From: Brevibacterium sp.
GTDB taxonomy: Bacteria; Actinomycetota; Actinomycetes; Actinomycetales; Brevibacteriaceae
DNA: 64,000 nucleotides
Direction of reading: 5' to 3'
Assembly: GCF_031179145.1 (NCBI RefSeq)
Contig: NZ_JAPSIB010000001.1
Location: forward strand, 361,251 to 425,250
Below the pieces are notes generated by a model, which had not been told where the DNA came from, did no database searches, and worked only from the letters and a program-made list of their open reading frames with translations. Of this stretch, positions 1-9,474 are shown in pieces; the stretch's first letter is position 1; each line of letters begins with the position of its first letter. A program made the position numbers and the translations under genes.

Positions 1-753
1 GCCGTTCTCGTCGTGCAGGCTGGCGAGCACTCTGGTCATGGCCAGCATCGCGTCGGGGACGATGCCACCGTACATGCCCGAGTGCACCGCGTGGTCGAGG
101 GTCGCGATCTCGAACTCGAGGGCGCACATCCCGCGCAGGCTCGTGGTCAGCGCCGGCACCCCGGCCGCCCAGTTGCCCGAATCGGCGACGACGATGACGT
201 CGGCGGCGAGCTTCGACCGGTGGGCCTCGAGGAAGTTCCGGAAGCTCGGGCTCCCCGCCTCCTCCTCCCCTTCGATGAACAGGGTGACACCGACGCCGAG
301 GCGGTCGCGCAGCAGCCGCAGAGCGGTGAGGTGGACCATGATGCCGGCTTTGTCGTCGGCGGCCCCGCGGCCGTAGAGCCGCTCACCCACTCTGGTCGCG
401 GTGAAGGGCTCGGTGTTCCAGGCCTCGGGCCGTCCGGGAGGCTGAACGTCGTGGTGCGCGTAGAGGAGCACGGTCGGGGCTCCGGCCGGTGCAGGGATGG
501 ACGCGACCACCGCTGGGTACCCCTCGGTTCCCTCCGGAGTCGGGGCGGTGAGGATCTCGGCGTCGAGCCCGAGGTCGCGGGCGAGTGCTGCGACCGCCTC
601 GGCGCTGGCGCGGACCCCGGCGGGATCGAAGCTCGGCCAGGCCACCGAGGGGATGGCGACGAGTTCGCTCAGCTGGGCGAGCACCTCGTCGAAGATCTGA
701 TCCAGTTCGGCCCGCAATTGCGCATCCTGCGGCGCTGTTGTCGATTCGCTCAT
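1..753 (-). CDS. M20 family dipeptidase, N-terminal part (cut by window edge)
   Basis: The gene runs off the left edge; 251 codons are visible. They form the N-terminal half of an M20 di-zinc metallopeptidase of the CNDP/dipeptidase type, a cytoplasmic enzyme that cleaves small peptides. Seen in the translation are the first metal-ligand motif HHDVQPPG near residue 100, GRGAADDKAG near 128, and the catalytic-base region EGEEEAGSPS near 160. The ATG ending at 753 has GGAG just upstream on the minus strand. It is divergent from the DUF3043 gene, with only 23 bp between the two start codons, so their promoters overlap. The exact substrate cannot be told from this fragment. Confidence 0.9.
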   Translation of the reverse strand, partial: MSESTTAPQDAQLRAELDQIFDEVLAQLSELVAIPSVAWPSFDPAGVRASAEAVAALARDLGLDAEILTAPTPEGTEGYPAVVASIPAPAGAPTVLLYAHHDVQPPGRPEAWNTEPFTATRVGERLYGRGAADDKAGIMVHLTALRLLRDRLGVGVTLFIEGEEEAGSPSFRNFLEAHRSKLAADVIVVADSGNWAAGVPALTTSLRGMCALEFEIATLDHAVHSGMYGGIVPDAMLAMTRVLASLHDENG

Positions 754-763
754 TCTCCAAAGG

Positions 764-769
764 TAGTAT
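764..769 (+). promoter_or_regulatory. -10 box TAGTAT for a leaderless DUF3043 transcript
   Basis: TAGTAT fits the actinobacterial TANNNT -10 pattern. It is followed by 7 bases and then the GTG start at 777, so transcription would begin at or next to the start codon. No Shine-Dalgarno sequence lies in between. No good -35 box is visible. Confidence 0.55.
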
Positions 770-776
770 TCATTGG

Positions 777-1382
777 GTGTTCGGAAGCAAAAAGACCCCC
801 GAGGATGCAGAATCCTCCTCTCAGCCCGTCGACCCCTCAGCTGACGCTGCTGCCGCGCGCCGTGCGGCGGAGCAGAAGAAGGGACGACCCACGCCCAAAC
901 GCAGCCAGCAGGAGTCGGTGCGCAGGCAGCCGCTGGTCTCGAAGGATCGCAAGGTCGCGAACCAGAAGGCCAAGGACCAGATCCGGAAGGAGCGGGATCG
1001 CGCGCGCATCGGCATGATGAATGGTGAGGAGAAGTATCTCACCCGCCGCGATCGCGGACCGCAGCGCCGCTACGTCCGTGACTTCGTCGACGCCCGATTC
1101 TCGATCGGGGAGCTCTTCATCCCCGCCGCGATCCTCATCCTCGTCGTCGCCTTCACCCAGCCGGTGGCCATTCAGCAGTACTTCACCTACGCAGTTTGGG
1201 GTCTGCTGGCGCTCGTGATCCTCGACGGCTTCATCCTCAACTATCTCCTCAAGGGCCGCCTGAAGGCGAAGTTCGGCGAGGTCGAGCGCGGGCTGACGTT
1301 CTACGCGGTCATGCGCAGTGTCCAGCTGCGCCCCCTGCGCATGCCGAAACCCCAGGTCAAGCGCCGCCAGTACCCGCAGTGA
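777..1382 (+). CDS. DUF3043 membrane protein
   Basis: A 201-residue actinobacterial DUF3043 family protein of unknown function. The first ~100 residues are highly charged and include the family-typical segments KGRPTPKRS (35-43), PLVSKDRK (52-59) and RDRGPQRRYVRDFVDAR (91-107). Two hydrophobic membrane segments follow at about 110-126 and 134-155, then a short basic tail. The GTG at 777 is chosen because the family starts with MFG(S/R)KK and because a TANNNT box sits 7 bases upstream. Reading further upstream in frame gives only low-complexity antisense sequence. Confidence 0.85.
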   Translation: MFGSKKTPEDAESSSQPVDPSADAAAARRAAEQKKGRPTPKRSQQESVRRQPLVSKDRKVANQKAKDQIRKERDRARIGMMNGEEKYLTRRDRGPQRRYVRDFVDARFSIGELFIPAAILILVVAFTQPVAIQQYFTYAVWGLLALVILDGFILNYLLKGRLKAKFGEVERGLTFYAVMRSVQLRPLRMPKPQVKRRQYPQ

Positions 1383-1387
1383 CGTGC

Positions 1388-1409
1388 GTGCCCGCACCGC
1401 TGCGGGCAC
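1388..1409. terminator. Hairpin after the DUF3043 gene
   Basis: A perfect 9-bp stem (GTGCCCGCA / TGCGGGCAC) with a 4-base loop begins 6 bases after the stop codon. There is no T-tract, as is common in high-GC actinobacteria. Confidence 0.5.
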
Positions 1410-1418
1410 CGACGTCGA

Positions 1419-1481
1419 CGGCCCCGGTTCACATTCGTCTCCGCCATCTCTGACCGGGGCAGACGCTGTGAATCGGGGCCG
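1419..1481. terminator. Inverted repeat between convergent DUF3043 gene and pyrD
   Basis: Fourteen-base arms at 1419-1432 and 1468-1481 pair with a single mismatch around a 35-base spacer. The repeat lies between two convergent genes, so it may end both transcripts. Confidence 0.4.
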
Positions 1482-1494
1482 TTGCTGGTGGCCG

Positions 1495-2589
1495 CTACTT
1501 CGCGGCGAGCAGGCCGCGTGTCTTCTGCGCGCGGATGATCCGGCCCGGCCAGAACGGGCCCGAGTAGATCATCTCGGAATAGACCTGAACGAGATCCGCA
1601 CCTGCGGCCAGGCGGGCGCGCACATCCTTGGAATCGGCGACTCCCCCGACGGAGATGACGGTGAGCGCGTCACCGACGGTGTCCTTGACCAGACGGAGGA
1701 CTTCGAGGGACCGAGCCGCCAGAGGCCGACCAGAGATGCCGCCGGCCTGGGAGCGCGCGAAATCCGCTTCCTCCCCAGTGAGAACGTCCCGGTCGATCGT
1801 CGTATTCGTGGTGATGAGGCCGTCGACGCCGAGGCGGACCGCGAGATGGCAGATCTCGATCACGTCCGCATCGTTGAGGTCGGGAGCGATCTTGACCAGC
1901 AGGGGCACGTGCCCCAGCGTCGAACGCGGACTCTCGACCACCTCGGCGGCGGTCGACTGCACGGCGGAAATGATCGGTTCGAGGCTCGAGGCCGACTGCA
2001 GATCGCGCAGGCCGGGGGTGTTCGGTGAACTGACGTTGATGACGAGGTAGTCGGCGAGCGGCGCCAGCGCCCGGGCCGATGCCGCGTAGTCCGCGACGGC
2101 GTCCTCGGCGGCCACGACCTTCGTCTTGCCGATGTTGATCCCGATGATCGGGCGGGCCCTTGCGGGCAGAGCCTCGAGCGCCCGGCGCTGGTCGGCGATG
2201 TTGAAGGAGGCCTGCCGCGCTCCCTGGTTGTTGAACCCCATGCGGTTGAGCAGGGCCAGGTTCTCACGGAGCCGGAACAGGCGGGGCCTGTCGTTTCCCG
2301 GCTGCGCGTGGGCGGTGACGGTGCCGACCTCGATGTGCCCGAATCCCAGTGCGGACAGCGCCCGGACCCCCTCCCCGTTCTTGTCGAAGCCGGCTGCCAG
2401 ACCGACCCGGTTGGGGAATCTCAGACCGAGGACCTGCGTCTCGTCCCTGGTTCCCCGAGCGAAGACGAGTCGCATCAGGCGATTGATCACGGGCAGGGCG
2501 TCGAGGAATCTCAGCGTGGCGAACGACACATGATGTGCACGTTCGGCATCCATCGGGACGAAGAGGAGTCTGAAGATAAGTGAGTACAC
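1495..2589 (-). CDS. pyrD: Quinone-dependent (class 2) dihydroorotate dehydrogenase
   Basis: A 364-residue FMN enzyme that oxidises dihydroorotate to orotate in pyrimidine synthesis and passes electrons to membrane quinones. Class 2 features are the N-terminal helical segment (YSLIFRLLF...MDAERAHH), GLAAGFDKNGEG, MGFNNQGA, NVSSPNTPGLRDLQ with the active-site serine region, ITTNTT, and the C-terminal phosphate-binding VGGVADSKD...VQVYSEMIYSGP. The GTG ending at 2589 is preferred over a start 42 bases upstream because the family begins MY.L.FR.LF and because a TATTCT -10 box lies 7 bases upstream. It is convergent with the DUF3043 gene and divergent from pepA. Confidence 0.95.
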   Translation of the reverse strand: MYSLIFRLLFVPMDAERAHHVSFATLRFLDALPVINRLMRLVFARGTRDETQVLGLRFPNRVGLAAGFDKNGEGVRALSALGFGHIEVGTVTAHAQPGNDRPRLFRLRENLALLNRMGFNNQGARQASFNIADQRRALEALPARARPIIGINIGKTKVVAAEDAVADYAASARALAPLADYLVINVSSPNTPGLRDLQSASSLEPIISAVQSTAAEVVESPRSTLGHVPLLVKIAPDLNDADVIEICHLAVRLGVDGLITTNTTIDRDVLTGEEADFARSQAGGISGRPLAARSLEVLRLVKDTVGDALTVISVGGVADSKDVRARLAAGADLVQVYSEMIYSGPFWPGRIIRAQKTRGLLAAK

Positions 2590-2596
2590 GCCGTCC

Positions 2597-2602
2597 AGAA
2601 TA
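2597..2602 (-). promoter_or_regulatory. -10 box TATTCT for leaderless pyrD
   Basis: On the minus strand TATTCT is followed by 7 bases and then the GTG start of pyrD. The spacing implies a leaderless mRNA and decides the start codon. Confidence 0.5.
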
Positions 2603-2699
2603 CAAGGGCTGAAGTCGGGTATATGACGCACCGTTTGAACTCCGCTTCGCGAATGGCATTAGGATCGAGCCAACGCCCATCGACGATGAAAGGGATCAG

Positions 2700-4190
2700 A
2701 TGCCTGGTGCCTCCACCCCCAGCAGATACTCCTCGAGCGCTCCCACGAAGACCGCAGCGTCGGTCCTGGTGCTCGCCGCCGCAGAGGGCTCCGTCCTCGG
2801 CCTCGACTCCGCGAAGTCGGCCCGGACCTCGCTCGAGACCATGATGGCAGCGATCGGATTCACAAGCAGGACCGGGGCGACAGCCCGCATCCCCTCCCCC
2901 AAGGGTTTCGCCGCCGACAGCATCCTCCTGGTCGGCCTCGGTTCCTTCGATCCGGCCTCTTCGGGCCCGGAATCCGAATCAGCGAATGCGGAGGTTCTGC
3001 GCCGCGCCGCCGGCAACGCGCTGCGGCAGCTCGACGGCGTCGACCAGATCGCGGTGGCTCTGCCGACCACGACACCCGGTGACGTCGAAGCGGTGACCGT
3101 CGGGGCCGACCTCGGCGCCTACCGCTTCCTCGACTACATCAGCGACGACGGGGACAAGGCACCCGGTGCCGTCACCGTCCTCGGTCCCAGGGGGAAGGCG
3201 TTCGTCTCAGCCCATGCGACCGGAGCGACGCTCGCGGCCGCCACGAACCGCGCCCGCGACTTCGTCAACACTCCCCCGCTCGACCTCTACCCCGAAACCT
3301 TCGCCGAGCTCGTCAGGGACCAGGCCAAGGCCGCCAAGGTCAAGGTCACCGTATTGGCCGAGAAGGAGCTCGAGGCCGGCGGCTACGGCGGCATCCTCGG
3401 CGTCGGACAGGGCTCGACCCGCGGACCGCGCCTGGTCAAGGTCGAATACGCGCCGAAGGGCGCCAAGCGCCACCTCAGCTTCGTCGGCAAGGGAATCACC
3501 TTCGACTCCGGCGGGCTCTCCCTCAAACCGGCGGCGAACATGGAGGACATGAAGTCGGACATGTCCGGCGCCGCGGCCGTCGCCCAGGCGGTGTTCGCTA
3601 TCGCCGAGCTCGAACTTCCCGTGCGCGCGACCGCCTGGCTGCCCTTGGCGGAGAACATGCCCGGCTCTTCGGCCATCCGTCCCAGCGATGTGCTGAGGAT
3701 GCGCAGCGGCAAGACCGTCGAGGTCACCAACACCGATGCCGAGGGTCGATTGGTCCTCGCCGATGCCCTGGCCGACGCGGACGCCGAGGATCCCGACCTG
3801 CTCGTCGACGTCGCGACCCTGACCGGCGCCCAGGTCGTCGCCCTCGGCAACCGCACCTCGGGAGTGATGGGAGCCGAGACCGCGCGAACCGCCGTCACCG
3901 AGGCGGCCGAGAGGGCCGGCGAGGAGATGTGGGCGATGCCGATTCCGGAGGAGATGCTCTCCGGCTTCGATTCGAACGCCGCCGACATCAAGAACTCCGG
4001 ACCCCGTCAGGGCGGAATGCTCGCGGCCGCGGCCTTCCTGCGGGAGTTCGTCGGCGAGGAGACCGCCTGGGCCCACATCGACATCGCGGGCCCCAGCTTC
4101 AACACCGCCTCGGCGTTCGGCTACACCCCGGTGGGCGGCACCGGTGCCGCGGTGCGCACGTTGGTGGAGCTGGCCAGAAACGCGGACTGA
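2700..4190 (+). CDS. pepA: Leucyl aminopeptidase (M17 family)
   Basis: A 496-residue cytosolic M17 aminopeptidase that removes N-terminal residues from peptides with two metal ions. The C-terminal catalytic domain shows VGKGITFDSGG (about 262-272), MKSDMSGAAAV, the signature NTDAEGRLVLADAL (about 345-358) and the bicarbonate/metal region AHIDIAGPSFN. The ATG at 2700 has GAAAGG upstream. A TAGGAT -10 and a TTGAAC -35 with a 19-base gap lie at 2635-2665. The gene corresponds in position to mycobacterial pepB, next to the E2/lipB/lipA cluster. Confidence 0.93.
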   Translation: MPGASTPSRYSSSAPTKTAASVLVLAAAEGSVLGLDSAKSARTSLETMMAAIGFTSRTGATARIPSPKGFAADSILLVGLGSFDPASSGPESESANAEVLRRAAGNALRQLDGVDQIAVALPTTTPGDVEAVTVGADLGAYRFLDYISDDGDKAPGAVTVLGPRGKAFVSAHATGATLAAATNRARDFVNTPPLDLYPETFAELVRDQAKAAKVKVTVLAEKELEAGGYGGILGVGQGSTRGPRLVKVEYAPKGAKRHLSFVGKGITFDSGGLSLKPAANMEDMKSDMSGAAAVAQAVFAIAELELPVRATAWLPLAENMPGSSAIRPSDVLRMRSGKTVEVTNTDAEGRLVLADALADADAEDPDLLVDVATLTGAQVVALGNRTSGVMGAETARTAVTEAAERAGEEMWAMPIPEEMLSGFDSNAADIKNSGPRQGGMLAAAAFLREFVGEETAWAHIDIAGPSFNTASAFGYTPVGGTGAAVRTLVELARNAD

Positions 4191-4308
4191 GAGCTCGGTG
4201 CTGCTGTGATCGACCAGATTCTACAGACTGTCGAAAACGACGTGATCATGCACACCTTAATCGAAACAGACGGTCTGTGCTTTCACCACCTGCGATAAAA
4301 GTGGAAAG

Positions 4309-4338
4309 ATAATGAGGAAAGCTGCCAGCGGCAGTTTT
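4309..4338 (+). promoter_or_regulatory. GATAAT box and small hairpin in the lpdA leader
   Basis: The 173-bp pepA-lpdA gap holds a GATAAT hexamer near 4309. It is followed at once by a hairpin whose arms (4319-4326 and 4330-4337, one G-U pair) are separated by AGC and followed by TTTT. It could end pepA transcription or act as an attenuator ahead of lpdA. Nothing here separates these options. Confidence 0.35.
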
Positions 4339-4363
4339 ATTCGAAAGCTACGAGGAGTAATCC

Positions 4364-5752
4364 GTGAGTGATTCATTGACCTACGACCTTGTCGTCCTCG
4401 GCGGCGGAACCGGTGGCTATGCCGCGGCTCTGCGCGCTGCAGAGCTCGATATGAAGGTTGCTTTGATCGAAAACGACAAGGTGGGAGGCACCTGCCTTCA
4501 CCGTGGCTGCATCCCCACCAAGGCGCTGCTGCACTCCGCTGAGGTCGCCGAGTCAGCGAAGGACTCCTCGAAGTTCGGCATCGACGCCGAGTTCAAGGGC
4601 GTCGACATCGCCAAGGTGCTCGAATACAAGGACAGCGTCATCTCCCGCAACTACAAGGGACTGCAGGGCCTGGTCAAGGCCCGCGGGATCGACACCTACT
4701 TCGGCACCGGAAAGCTCGTCGGCCAGGACACGGTCGAGGTCAGCGGTGAGGACGGCACTCAGACCGTCAAGGGCAAGAACGTCCTCCTGTCCACCGGATC
4801 CACCTCGAAGACCATCGGTCTCGACATCACCGACCGCGTGCTGACCAGCACCGAAGCGCTTCAGCTTCAGGCGGTCCCGAAGTCCGTCGTCGTTCTCGGC
4901 GGCGGCGTCATCGGCGTCGAGTTCGCCAGCGTCTGGAACTCCTTCGGTGCGAAGGTGACCATCGTCGAAGGCCTCAAGCACCTCGTCGCCAATGAGGACG
5001 AGACCATCTCGAAGAACCTTGAGCGCGCGTTCAAGAAGCGCAAGATCGACTTCAAGCTCGGCGTCATGTTCAAGGGCGTCGAAGAGACCGCCGACGGCGT
5101 CAAGGTGACCCTCGACGACGGCTCCGTCCTGGAAGCCGAGTACCTGCTCGTAGCCGTCGGCCGCGGACCTGTGACCGACGGCTTCGGCTTCGAGGAGCAG
5201 GGCATCCCGATGGACCGCGGTTTCGTCCTCGCCAACGAGCGCCTGCACACCGGTGTCGGCAACATCTACGCCTGCGGAGACATCGTTCCGGGGCTGCAGC
5301 TTGCCCACCGCGCCTTCGGCCAGGGAATCTTCATTGCCGAGGAGATCGCCGGTCTCAGCCCGGCGCCGGTCGCCGAGTCCGGCATCCCCCGCGTGACGTA
5401 CTGTGAGCCCGAGATCTTCTCGGTCGGCATCACGTCGAAGCAGGCCGAGGAGCAGTACGGCGCCGACAACGTCGAAACCATCGAATACAACCTGGGTGGA
5501 AACGGCAAGTCCGTCATCCTGGGCACCACTGGTCTGATCAAGGTCATTCGTGAGAAAGAAGGACCTGTTGTCGGCATCCACGGCATTGGCGCTCGACTGA
5601 GCGAACAGGCTGGAGAGGCCCAACTGATCGTCAACTGGGAGGCATTCCCAGAGGAAGTCGCGCAGCTCATCCACGCGCACCCGACGCAGAATGAAGCGCT
5701 CGGTGAGGCCCACCTGGCCCTCGCCGGCAAACCCCTGCACTTCCACTCATAA
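4364..5752 (+). CDS. lpdA: Dihydrolipoamide dehydrogenase (E3)
   Basis: A 462-residue FAD flavoprotein disulfide reductase that reoxidises dihydrolipoyl groups on 2-oxoacid dehydrogenase E2 with NAD. Seen are the FAD site [15 protein letters not shown], the redox disulfide motif [13 protein letters not shown] at about 41-53, the NAD-binding [11 protein letters not shown], the second FAD motif YACGDI and the C-terminal catalytic [12 protein letters not shown] with the base His and its Glu. The GTG at 4364 follows GAGGAG. It is 20 bases upstream of the E2 gene in one apparent operon, which supports an E3 role over other reductases. Confidence 0.95.
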   Translation: MSDSLTYDLVVLGGGTGGYAAALRAAELDMKVALIENDKVGGTCLHRGCIPTKALLHSAEVAESAKDSSKFGIDAEFKGVDIAKVLEYKDSVISRNYKGLQGLVKARGIDTYFGTGKLVGQDTVEVSGEDGTQTVKGKNVLLSTGSTSKTIGLDITDRVLTSTEALQLQAVPKSVVVLGGGVIGVEFASVWNSFGAKVTIVEGLKHLVANEDETISKNLERAFKKRKIDFKLGVMFKGVEETADGVKVTLDDGSVLEAEYLLVAVGRGPVTDGFGFEEQGIPMDRGFVLANERLHTGVGNIYACGDIVPGLQLAHRAFGQGIFIAEEIAGLSPAPVAESGIPRVTYCEPEIFSVGITSKQAEEQYGADNVETIEYNLGGNGKSVILGTTGLIKVIREKEGPVVGIHGIGARLSEQAGEAQLIVNWEAFPEEVAQLIHAHPTQNEALGEAHLALAGKPLHFHS

Positions 5753-5772
5753 GATCCGAGGAGACGAAAGAC

Positions 5773-7674
5773 ATGTCGAATTCCGTGCAGATGCCGGCTC
5801 TCGGTGAGTCGGTGACCGAAGGCACCGTCACCAGGTGGCTCAAAGAGGTCGGCGACGAGGTCCAGGTCGACGAACCATTGCTCGAGGTGTCGACCGACAA
5901 GGTCGACACAGAGATCCCGAGCCCCTACGCAGGAGTCCTCGAGAAGATCCTCGCCGACGAAGACGATGTCGTCGAAGTCGGCGGCGATCTCGCCTACATC
6001 GGGGACGGCAGCGGCGCCGATTCCGGTGAGGCAGCGCCCGAGGAGGAGCCCGCCGGTGCGGCCGGTTCCGACGAGGCCGCAGAATCGGCCGAGGAGAGCT
6101 CGCAGGACGACTCGTCCGAGCAGGCTTCCGAGCCTGAGGAGGCCAAAGCTGCGGAGAGCGGCTCCGCCAAGGCCTCTGAGAGCAGCTCCAGCGCCTCCAG
6201 CGACGGAGGGGGCACCGAGGTCACGATGCCCGCATTGGGCGAATCGGTGACTGAGGGAACCGTCACCCGCTGGCTCAAGGAAGTCGGCGAAGAGGTCGAG
6301 GTCGACGAACCTCTCCTCGAGGTCTCGACCGACAAGGTCGACACCGAGGTACCGTCACCGGTCGCCGGTGTCGTGCAGAAGCACCTGGCCTCCGAAGACG
6401 AGACGGTCGAGGTGGGCGCCGTGCTGGCGATCATCGGTTCGGGCGCTCCCGCAGAGGAAGAGGCTCCCGCCGAAGAGCCTGCAGAGGAAGAGGCTCCCGC
6501 CGAGGACGAGCCGGCCAAGGAAGAACCCGCGAAGCAGGAGAAGCCTGCTGAGGAGAAGCCGGCCGCACAGGCCCCGGCGGAGGACAAGCCCTTCCAGCAG
6601 AAGCCGGACTCGGCATCCGAGCCGGCTCAGGCCGAAGCCGAATCGGCCGCCGTCCAGCAGTCGTCCGCCTCGACGCCTGCTGCGAAGCCGGAGACCGCCC
6701 AGGCGGCATCCGCTTCGCAGGCTGCAGAGACCGTCGGTGAGAACGCCGCCTATGTCACTCCTCTCGTGCGCCGCCTGGCTCGCGAGAAGGGCGTCGATCT
6801 CGGATCCCTGACCGGAACCGGAGTCGGCGGGCGCATTCGCAAGCAGGACGTGCTCGAAGCTGCGGCCAACCGTTCGGCGGCACCCGCAAGCGCACCTGCC
6901 GGTGGCGCCCAGGAACCCTTCAAGCTCGAGATCCCCGAAGAGGCTGCCAAGCTGCGGGGCACCACCGAGAAGGCTTCGCGCATCCGCAAGACCATCGCCA
7001 AGCGGATGAGCGAGTCCCTCGAGGCCTCCGCTCAGCTGACTCAGGTCATCGAGGTCGACATGACCCGGGTGGCGAAGCTGCGACGGGCGAACAAGGATGC
7101 GTTCCAGGCCAAGCACGGTGCCAAGCTCACCTACCTGCCGTTCTTCGCCAAGGCGATCGTGGAGGCCCTCAAGCAGCACCCGAAGGTCAACGCTCAGTAC
7201 GACCTGGAATCCCAGGAGATCACGTACTTCGACTACGAGCACCTGGCGATCGCCGTGGACACTCCGCGCGGACTGCTGGTTCCCGTGGTCAAGAATGCCG
7301 GGGACATGAGCATCGCAGGCCTCGCCAAGGCCATCGACGACGTCGCCGACCGGACCCGGAACAACAAGATCCAGCCGGACGAGCTCTCCGGCGGAACGTT
7401 CACGGTGACCAACATCGGTTCGGTCGGGGCGCTGTTCGACACCCCGATCATCAACCAGCCGCAGATGGGCATCCTCGGCACCGGCGCGATCGTGCGTCGC
7501 CCGGTCGTCGTCAAGACGGCCGACGGTGAGGAGTCGATCGCTATCCGCGACATGGTCTACCTGCCGCTGACGTACAACCACCAGCTGGTCGACGGAGCGG
7601 ATGCGGGACGCTTCCTGCAGACGATCAAGGCTCGACTGGAAGGCGGCAACTTCCAGGCGGATCTCGAACTCTGA
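5773..7674 (+). CDS. sucB: 2-oxoacid dehydrogenase E2 (dihydrolipoyl acyltransferase), two lipoyl domains
   Basis: A 633-residue acyltransferase core subunit. In order: lipoyl domain 1 (1-80, STDKVDT with the modified Lys near 43), a long Ala/Glu/Ser-rich linker, lipoyl domain 2 (149-225, again STDKVDT), an Ala/Pro/Glu-rich linker, an E1/E3-binding domain (about 323-365, [16 protein letters not shown]) and the catalytic domain (about 385-633) with the active-site NHQLVDGAD near 601. In actinobacteria such an E2 can serve both the pyruvate and 2-oxoglutarate complexes (family knowledge), so sucB, dlaT or aceF could all apply. No E1 gene is in the window. The ATG follows GAGGAG. lipB and lipA downstream supply its cofactor. 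Confidence 0.92.
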   Translation: MSNSVQMPALGESVTEGTVTRWLKEVGDEVQVDEPLLEVSTDKVDTEIPSPYAGVLEKILADEDDVVEVGGDLAYIGDGSGADSGEAAPEEEPAGAAGSDEAAESAEESSQDDSSEQASEPEEAKAAESGSAKASESSSSASSDGGGTEVTMPALGESVTEGTVTRWLKEVGEEVEVDEPLLEVSTDKVDTEVPSPVAGVVQKHLASEDETVEVGAVLAIIGSGAPAEEEAPAEEPAEEEAPAEDEPAKEEPAKQEKPAEEKPAAQAPAEDKPFQQKPDSASEPAQAEAESAAVQQSSASTPAAKPETAQAASASQAAETVGENAAYVTPLVRRLAREKGVDLGSLTGTGVGGRIRKQDVLEAAANRSAAPASAPAGGAQEPFKLEIPEEAAKLRGTTEKASRIRKTIAKRMSESLEASAQLTQVIEVDMTRVAKLRRANKDAFQAKHGAKLTYLPFFAKAIVEALKQHPKVNAQYDLESQEITYFDYEHLAIAVDTPRGLLVPVVKNAGDMSIAGLAKAIDDVADRTRNNKIQPDELSGGTFTVTNIGSVGALFDTPIINQPQMGILGTGAIVRRPVVVKTADGEESIAIRDMVYLPLTYNHQLVDGADAGRFLQTIKARLEGGNFQADLEL

Positions 7675-7690
7675 TCCTCTGAGCACTGCC

Positions 7691-7732
7691 GCGGGGAGGG
7701 ACCGTTCACCGAGGTGGACGGTCCCTCCCCGC
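7691..7732. terminator. Strong bidirectional hairpin after the E2 gene
   Basis: Perfect 15-bp arms (7691-7705 and 7718-7732) surround a 12-base loop between the E2 gene and a convergent gene ending at 7750. This is probably a shared terminator. Confidence 0.75.
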
Positions 7733-7749
7733 ATTCACCGGCACTGCTC

Positions 7750-9324
7750 TCACCCGGACCCGGTCTCGATCACCTCGGCGACCTTCCACACGCCGGAGTG
7801 CAGTGAGAGATGGAATTCGACCTGCCGAGCGTCGAAGCTGACCTGCTCGCCGTCGATCGATGCGGTCGTCGACATTCGGGCAGTGACGACGAGACCCATC
7901 TCCGAGCGGTCGACGACTGCTGGTGAGTGCAGTTCGATCGCAAAGTCATGCCCGGCGAACGAACCGACGTCGATGAGTTCGTCCGCTGCGGCGGCAGTCG
8001 ACTCCGGCACGGTCAGCTGTGCAAGGCCTCCGCTGTCCCCAGCGCCGAGTGCCTGCGCGCGCCTGTCGCACAGCTGCTCGAGCAGGGCGACGACCTCCTC
8101 ATCGCTCAATCGGTCCGCGGCGTCGTCGCGGCCCGGGGCCGTGTCCCCCTGCTCCGCCTCCCGCTCCCCTGAGCCTGCGTGCGGAGCCGACCGCCCGGCC
8201 CCGGGCTTCGCCTTCGCCGCAGCCGCGTCCGCGGCCGTGTCGATGCTCGAACTCCACGACTGGACCAAGACCGCCGCCCCGCACACCGCGATGCTGACGG
8301 CGAGGAGGATCAGCAGCCCTCGACGCCCGACTGGCCGGGGCACCTTGCGTGCGAGTCCCGGCCCTGACCGTGAGAGCCACTTCAGCAGCCGTGGCTCGCA
8401 TGACCTCTGCCTGCTGGCGGAGCGCAGTCGCCGGGCCGGGTCGGCCGTCTCCCCGACGCCGAGGCGCTCGTTCCCCACGGTGGAACGCGTGTTCTTCGTG
8501 GCGAAGCCTTCATTCCCCGTGGCGGATCGCTCGCTCCCCGTGGTGGAGCGTATGCTCTTCGTGGTGGAGCGTACGCTGCCGGAACGGCCGGCGCTCGAAG
8601 CGGATGGACCGCTCTCGGCGCTCGAGCGGCGGAGCACGTTGCCCGCCCTCAGGCGGGCCGTGAGGGCCTGTGCCGGATCGAGAGCGCGCTCGGCCGGCAG
8701 GAGCGGGAGCGGAATCGGTTCCGCGGTCCGCCTCAGACAGTCGCTCACCTCGGCGATGGCGGAATCGAACTCCGCGGATGAAGGCCCCTCCGCGGCCGGA
8801 GCACTGTCGTTGAGCAGCTCCGCGACGAGGAGCTGCAGGGGCTCGGGATGTCGCTGCAGGGCGATCCCGACGGGCAGCAGGCTCTCCCGCCACGGTGAGC
8901 CGTACGCCGCGTGATAGAGCATCTCCCCCAGTGCGCGACGGACGGAGCCCGAGGTGTCACCCTCGATACCCGGAATGATGCGCGGGTGGCCTTCGGCGTC
9001 GAGACCGAGGCAGCTCAGCGACAGCCGGGCGGCGGGCCGCGATACGGTGCGCAGTTCGGCGAACAGGCCGAGGACGAGTGTGCACATCTCTCCGCTGGTC
9101 AGACCCTGATACGAGCGGACGATGTCGAGGACGAGGCCACCCGGGAGCGGGTCGACGAGGAGCAGCTCGGCCGGTCCCGTGGGAAGGTCGACCTCGGCAG
9201 TGCCCTGCGCCTGCGGATGGTCGTCGTCCCTGCAGTGGTGGACGACTCCCCAGGAGATGCGACCCGCGTCGTCGCCCAAGCGGTGGATGTGGTCGGAGAG
9301 AGTCGCCTGGAATCGCCAAGTCAT
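7750..9324 (-). CDS. Single-pass membrane protein of unknown function with heptapeptide repeats
   Basis: A 524-residue protein I do not recognise. Residues 1-215 are a soluble domain. Its layout (LVLGLFAELRTV..., GHPRIIPGIEG, ALGEMLYHAAYG) faintly recalls a degenerate protein-kinase lobe, but no ATP-site or catalytic motif is present, so this is only an impression. Residues about 250-290 are Ser/Thr/Arg-rich heptapeptide repeats. One membrane segment lies at about 333-352 (GLLILLAVSIAVCGAAVLV), and the last ~150 residues form an alpha/beta domain probably outside the membrane. It sits alone, divergent from lipB and convergent with the E2 gene. Confidence 0.7.
   Translation of the reverse strand: MTWRFQATLSDHIHRLGDDAGRISWGVVHHCRDDDHPQAQGTAEVDLPTGPAELLLVDPLPGGLVLDIVRSYQGLTSGEMCTLVLGLFAELRTVSRPAARLSLSCLGLDAEGHPRIIPGIEGDTSGSVRRALGEMLYHAAYGSPWRESLLPVGIALQRHPEPLQLLVAELLNDSAPAAEGPSSAEFDSAIAEVSDCLRRTAEPIPLPLLPAERALDPAQALTARLRAGNVLRRSSAESGPSASSAGRSGSVRSTTKSIRSTTGSERSATGNEGFATKNTRSTVGNERLGVGETADPARRLRSASRQRSCEPRLLKWLSRSGPGLARKVPRPVGRRGLLILLAVSIAVCGAAVLVQSWSSSIDTAADAAAAKAKPGAGRSAPHAGSGEREAEQGDTAPGRDDAADRLSDEEVVALLEQLCDRRAQALGAGDSGGLAQLTVPESTAAAADELIDVGSFAGHDFAIELHSPAVVDRSEMGLVVTARMSTTASIDGEQVSFDARQVEFHLSLHSGVWKVAEVIETGSG
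8469..8573. repeat. Five imperfect 21-bp tandem repeats inside the membrane-protein gene
   Basis: Five consecutive 21-base units share a core like (C/T)GTGG(T/C)GGA(G/A)CG and encode heptapeptides of the form (S/N)xRSTxG. The unit is a multiple of three, so copy-number change would keep the frame. It lies in the linker before the membrane segment. Confidence 0.75.
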
Positions 9325-9439
9325 AGTTCGTCATCCCCATCGAAGCCGATAATGCCGTTTGATATCGTTTAATGATTGTTGATTCACTCCGCAACGTCAA
9401 GAGCTGCGGGAAACGTGTTCTGTATCATGTCCTTTGAAA

Positions 9440-9468
9440 TTGAACCCCCGCACCGGGAGACCTAGTGT
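9440..9468 (+). promoter_or_regulatory. lipB promoter, leaderless
   Basis: TTGAAC (9440-9445), a 17-base spacer and TAGTGT (9463-9468) are followed after 6 bases by the lipB ATG. Both boxes and their spacing are good, and the mRNA would start at the ATG. Confidence 0.6.
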
Positions 9469-9474
9469 TGAGTC

